Shown here: positions 62,101 to 64,000 of the stretch, piece after piece
Layout: every line of letters begins with the position of its first letter
How positions within the stretch are numbered: position 1 is the stretch's first letter
Assembly: GCA_003117195.1 (NCBI GenBank)
Contig: BDSI01000065.1
Span: forward strand, 540,723 to 604,722
Direction: 5' to 3'
From: Eudorina sp. 2006-703-Eu-15
Taxonomy: Eukaryota > Chlorophyta > Chlorophyceae > Chlamydomonadales > Volvocaceae
Length of the DNA stretch: 64,000 nucleotides
Program-made: the position numbers and the translations under genes
The notes under the pieces: model-generated
Told to the model about the DNA's origin: nothing
Databases searched by the model: none
Seen by the model: the letters and a program-made list of their open reading frames with translations, nothing else

Positions 62101-64000
62101 TACCGCGAGGGTCGTGAGGCCGTGGCAGGCGGGCAGGAAAGCAGGTGGATGCGGATGCGGTGGGCGGGTTCAGTCTGTAAGTGCGATACATGGAACTAAC
62201 CGCGGAGAGCAAGGAGCGCAGGCCCGGTGGAATCCCCCCCCCCTTTTGCGGATGGAAGCAAAGGGGCGTCCACCCCACCTGATAAACCCCACCCCCCGCC
62301 ATCGCCCGGTACCGCACAAGCCTCACCCTGCCACACACCCCGGCGGTGACGTGTGGCGCTGGGTGCAGGCAGCTCGGGGAGCCGCGCCGCCGGAGGGGCA
62401 GAGGGCGGACGGGTCTGCATCTCCGAAACCCCAGAAAGCCACCCTTCGAGAGGCGATGCCGTGTCCGCCGCTCCGAAACCCGCCCCAGGATGTGTCCGCC
62501 GCTCCAAAACCCTCACCGCCCCAGCCCGGGCCCCCGCCCCCTGCCTCCTCCGCTCCGCCTTTGCAGCCCCCGCCCTCCCCCCCCACCCCGCCCTCCCGCC
62601 CTCGCTCCAAAGTCAGGGGCCCCACGCGGCGGTCTACCTCCCTCCTTAAACCCCCTCCTCTGCCCCCCCAACCCCAGCCCCCCCCACCCCCACCTGGTCT
62701 CCGCAAATGGTTGCGTCCGTCACATTTCCAAAGTAGTAGTACCTGCGGGACAGCGCCGGCGGCGGCGGCGGGGTTGAGGGGGATTTGATGGTGAGCCTCC
62801 CCCCGAGTACGAGTACGAGTACGGACTACGACGCCCCCCCTGCGTGTGTGCCGTACTTACGGCGTGGAGCACTTGGCAAAGTCCATAAAGTAGTTGTCAT
62901 CGGTCTGTTGGGGCGGAGGGGCGCGGGGCGTGAGGGCGCGGGACGTGGCCCGGGTCAGGGGACCACAGCTCCTGGGTGGGTGTGGGGCAGCTGGAGATCG
63001 AGATCCTGGCTGACGTCATCATGCGCCCAAGCGTCTCGCCAAACTGTCTGAGAGGGGACGCTACAGGGGAGGGCTCCCCAGGGAGAGCCAGGACCCCAGG
63101 ACCCCAGGCGCAGCCCCGTCGCTGACCGTGACACGCAGCCATCGCAGTGCACGACCCAACCAGCCCACGCCGCATCCCCAGCCCGCGACCACACCTACGG
63201 CGATTGTGGGCGAGCGACAGGAGAGGACGTGCGACGGGGTGGAATGAGGCGGTCTGCAAACCCTAACCCCCAACCCCAACCCCCTACATCACACGGCCGG
63301 CGTGCAGCAAGAGGCCAACCCATCGGCGCAGCGAAGGGACAGACTGGACACCGCGGAGCAGTGTAGGGCTATGCCGCGCGGTACGGTACGGTACGGCACC
63401 GCCCCAACGCAAACCCCCGAGTGACGGACCGGCGGATACCCGCCCTTCACCCCTCCCCCTTCCCCCACCCCGGGTGGTGGTGGCCCCCTCCCCCTTCCCG
63501 TTCACCTCCCCGACAACCCGCAGCGCTGGCTCCGGCCTCAGCCCCGGGATCGGGAGGATTAGGAGGAGGAGGAGGGATGGGAGTGCTGCCCCTAAGACCA
63601 TCGGGCGGGCGAGCTAACTGGCTGTCTGGCTGGTCTAGCTGGTACAGCTGAATGCAGCTGCAGCAGCGGAACCACCTTGCCCCGCCCTCCCATGCCTACC
63701 TCCAAACCAACAGACCACCCACATTCTTCTGCTTCAGAACCCGAGTTGACCTCACGATCAGGAGCCCCCGTGGGTACCATTCCCCTGCCCCAGGCCGGCC
63801 CGGTTCCACACCCTGCCGTACCGCGCACGGGTCTTCGTCGTACCCCGTCTGGCACGGGTAGCACACGCCCGTGGGCGAGGTCAGGCAGTACGAGTAGATG
63901 GCGTTGGCGAGCTGACGGCGAGGCTGCGGCAGGTGCGACAGGGGCGACAGCTGCGACAGCATAAGGGCATCGGCATGGACGCTAAGTCCGGCGCCGACGG
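42403..64000 (-). CDS. Giant modular hydroxyproline-rich transmembrane protein, 5'-partial
   Basis: Minus-strand exons in order: >64000-63822, 62904-62861, 62742-62694, 62009-61908, 61689-61542, 61132-61002, 60804-60736, 60320-59041, 58730-57777, 57594-57497, 57364-56907, 56281-56122, 55903-55863, 55340-51668, 51327-51163, 50799-50761, 50377-49895, 49552-48221, 48002-47901, 47494-44199, 44003-43865, 43257-43174, 42705-42403; about 4,440 codons visible. The outside part alternates small Cys-containing globular modules (for example [14 protein letters not shown], then [10 protein letters not shown]) with Ser/Pro-Pro rods that would be hydroxylated and O-glycosylated. One membrane segment, [20 protein letters not shown] plus FLYYRKR, is followed by an Ala/Gly-rich inside part with a repeated RF.R.GDG..G..DEEA unit. 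It is probably a matrix- or flagellar-surface-anchored glycoprotein; no named homologue is recognised. Phases agree everywhere except inside exon 55340-51668, whose length is not a multiple of three. Confidence 0.75.
43271..43600. repeat. 21-bp minisatellite in an intron of the large gene
   Basis: About 16 copies of a 21-bp unit beginning gtgacagatattccg, almost identical, inside the intron 43258-43864. Because 21 is a multiple of three the array is open in several frames, but it lies between two phase-matched exons. Confidence 0.95.
44630..45460 (-). repeat. 105-bp coding tandem repeat in the cytoplasmic tail
   Basis: About eight near-identical copies of a 35-codon unit that reads [10 protein letters not shown], then an Ala tract, then [18 protein letters not shown]. 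Flanking exonic sequence on both sides contains more diverged versions of the same basic-then-acidic motif. The 105-bp period keeps frame; the antisense frame is also open, but only because of base composition. Confidence 0.9.
47779..47870. repeat. 6-bp (cccctg)n repeat in an intron of the large gene
   Basis: About 15 uninterrupted copies of cccctg within the intron 47495-47900. Confidence 0.95.
49895..50377 (-). other. Exon encoding the single transmembrane segment
   Basis: This 161-codon exon of the large gene carries the last extracellular module ([20 protein letters not shown]), a poly-Ser stretch, a Pro/Ala linker, then [20 protein letters not shown] continuing into a 20-plus-residue hydrophobic helix and YYRKR. 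Basic residues sit on both sides, more strongly followed by KKK of the next exon, which suggests the C-terminal side is cytoplasmic. No other comparable hydrophobic helix occurs in the visible protein. Confidence 0.8.
51668..55340 (-). other. Longest hydroxyproline-rich rod exon, frame-inconsistent
   Basis: It starts with a globular module ([18 protein letters not shown] to LTCDSSCLV), runs through about 1,100 codons of Ser/Pro-rich rod and ends with a module containing [16 protein letters not shown]. Its length, 3,673 bases, is one more than a multiple of three although both ends require phase 0. The long open frame passes from Ser/Pro to Arg/His to Ala/Thr reading and back within the internal repeats. 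Confidence 0.7.
52440..53720 (-). repeat. 284-bp tandem repeat within the rod exon
   Basis: Five copies can be aligned by gggctgggaggagggctggg at about 52500, 52784, 53067, 53351 and 53635, spaced 284, 283, 284 and 284 bases. Copies differ in the lengths of G runs, for example five versus six G before tgacggcgg. Confidence 0.85.
56476..56736. repeat. 22-bp minisatellite in an intron of the large gene
   Basis: About eleven copies of a 22-bp unit containing ctcgaaactgacgg, several truncated, within the intron 56282-56906. Confidence 0.9.
57777..58730 (-). other. Hydroxyproline-rich rod exon (second rod)
   Basis: 318 codons almost entirely of Ser-Pro-Pro, Pro-Pro-Ser and Phe-Pro-Pro-Ser repeats in one uninterrupted frame, bounded by a ccccgcag acceptor and a gtgagt donor. 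Such tracts form extended polyproline-II shafts in volvocine wall glycoproteins. Confidence 0.85.
59041..60320 (-). other. Hydroxyproline-rich rod exon (first rod)
   Basis: It starts with [15 protein letters not shown], a strand-like end of a globular module with one N-glycosylation sequon, then about 400 codons of Ser/Pro rod ending in a pure Pro tract. The donor appears to be GC (AG/gcgagt) and joins the next rod in phase. Confidence 0.8.
60332..60445. repeat. 18-bp G-rich minisatellite in an intron of the large gene
   Basis: About six copies of gcaggtgggggcaggtgg (18 bases), ten bases inside the acceptor of the first rod exon, in the intron 60321-60735. Confidence 0.9.
61360..61535. repeat. 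175-bp intronic duplicate, copy 1
   Basis: About 175 bases beginning ggcggtgacgtgtggcgctg, matching 62341-62516 with only a few differences. Both copies are in introns of the large gene. Confidence 0.9.
62341..62516. repeat. 175-bp intronic duplicate, copy 2
   Basis: Direct repeat of 61360-61535, located in the intron 62010-62693. Each copy contains an internal short repeat, tgtccgccgctccgaaac. Confidence 0.9.

Noticed and set aside
63506..63601. Hydrophobic minus-strand frame [20 protein letters not shown] that could be a signal peptide and gene start
   Set aside because: It would need the exon 63822-64000 to belong to another gene, yet that exon joins 62904-62861 in phase and gives a continuous Cys-rich module. 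Kept only as an alternative start.

Overview
The window is nuclear DNA from a volvocine green alga (Volvox/Chlamydomonas relatives). Evidence: very GC-rich coding exons split by many introns of about 60 to 1,450 bases, a gametolysin-type M11 metalloprotease, long Ser/Pro-Pro hydroxyproline-rich rods, a TGTAA-type polyadenylation signal after two genes, and introns full of minisatellites. Nothing is bacterial and there is no operon logic. I built exon models by hand from splice sites and reading phase. In all models except one rod exon the phases agree at nearly every junction.

Layout. (1) 1-6388, plus: 3' part of a gene joining two jacalin-like lectin domains to an M11 zinc protease. (2) 6389-8380: intergenic, with a 20-bp G-rich minisatellite. 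(3) 8381-13339, minus: armadillo-repeat protein resembling radial-spoke protein RSPH14, first exon(s) not found. (4) 13340-14844: AT-richer, unassigned sequence with one orphan exon. (5) 14845-17445, plus: complete seven-exon UPF0301/AlgH-family gene with a probable transit peptide. (6) 17446-19042: no convincing gene; 19043-19585, minus: 3' fragment of a non-LTR retrotransposon. (7) 19834-28796, plus: fifteen-exon ankyrin/TRP-type cation channel. (8) 28797-42402: no conserved gene; dominated by an 8.2-kb element (30307-38489) with 69-bp terminal inverted repeats, three internal tandem arrays and a spliced-looking gene fragment. (9) 42403 to beyond 64000, minus: one very large gene, about 4,440 codons visible in 23 exons. 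It encodes a modular extracellular hydroxyproline-rich protein, one membrane-spanning segment and a cytoplasmic tail of about 1,750 residues carrying a repeat family I do not recognise.

The protease, the hydroxyproline-rich membrane protein, the TRP channel and the possible radial-spoke protein fit the extracellular-matrix and flagellar biology of these algae. They look like independent neighbouring genes, not a coordinated cluster. The two least explained items are the large membrane protein with its cytoplasmic repeats and the 8.2-kb repeat-stuffed element.
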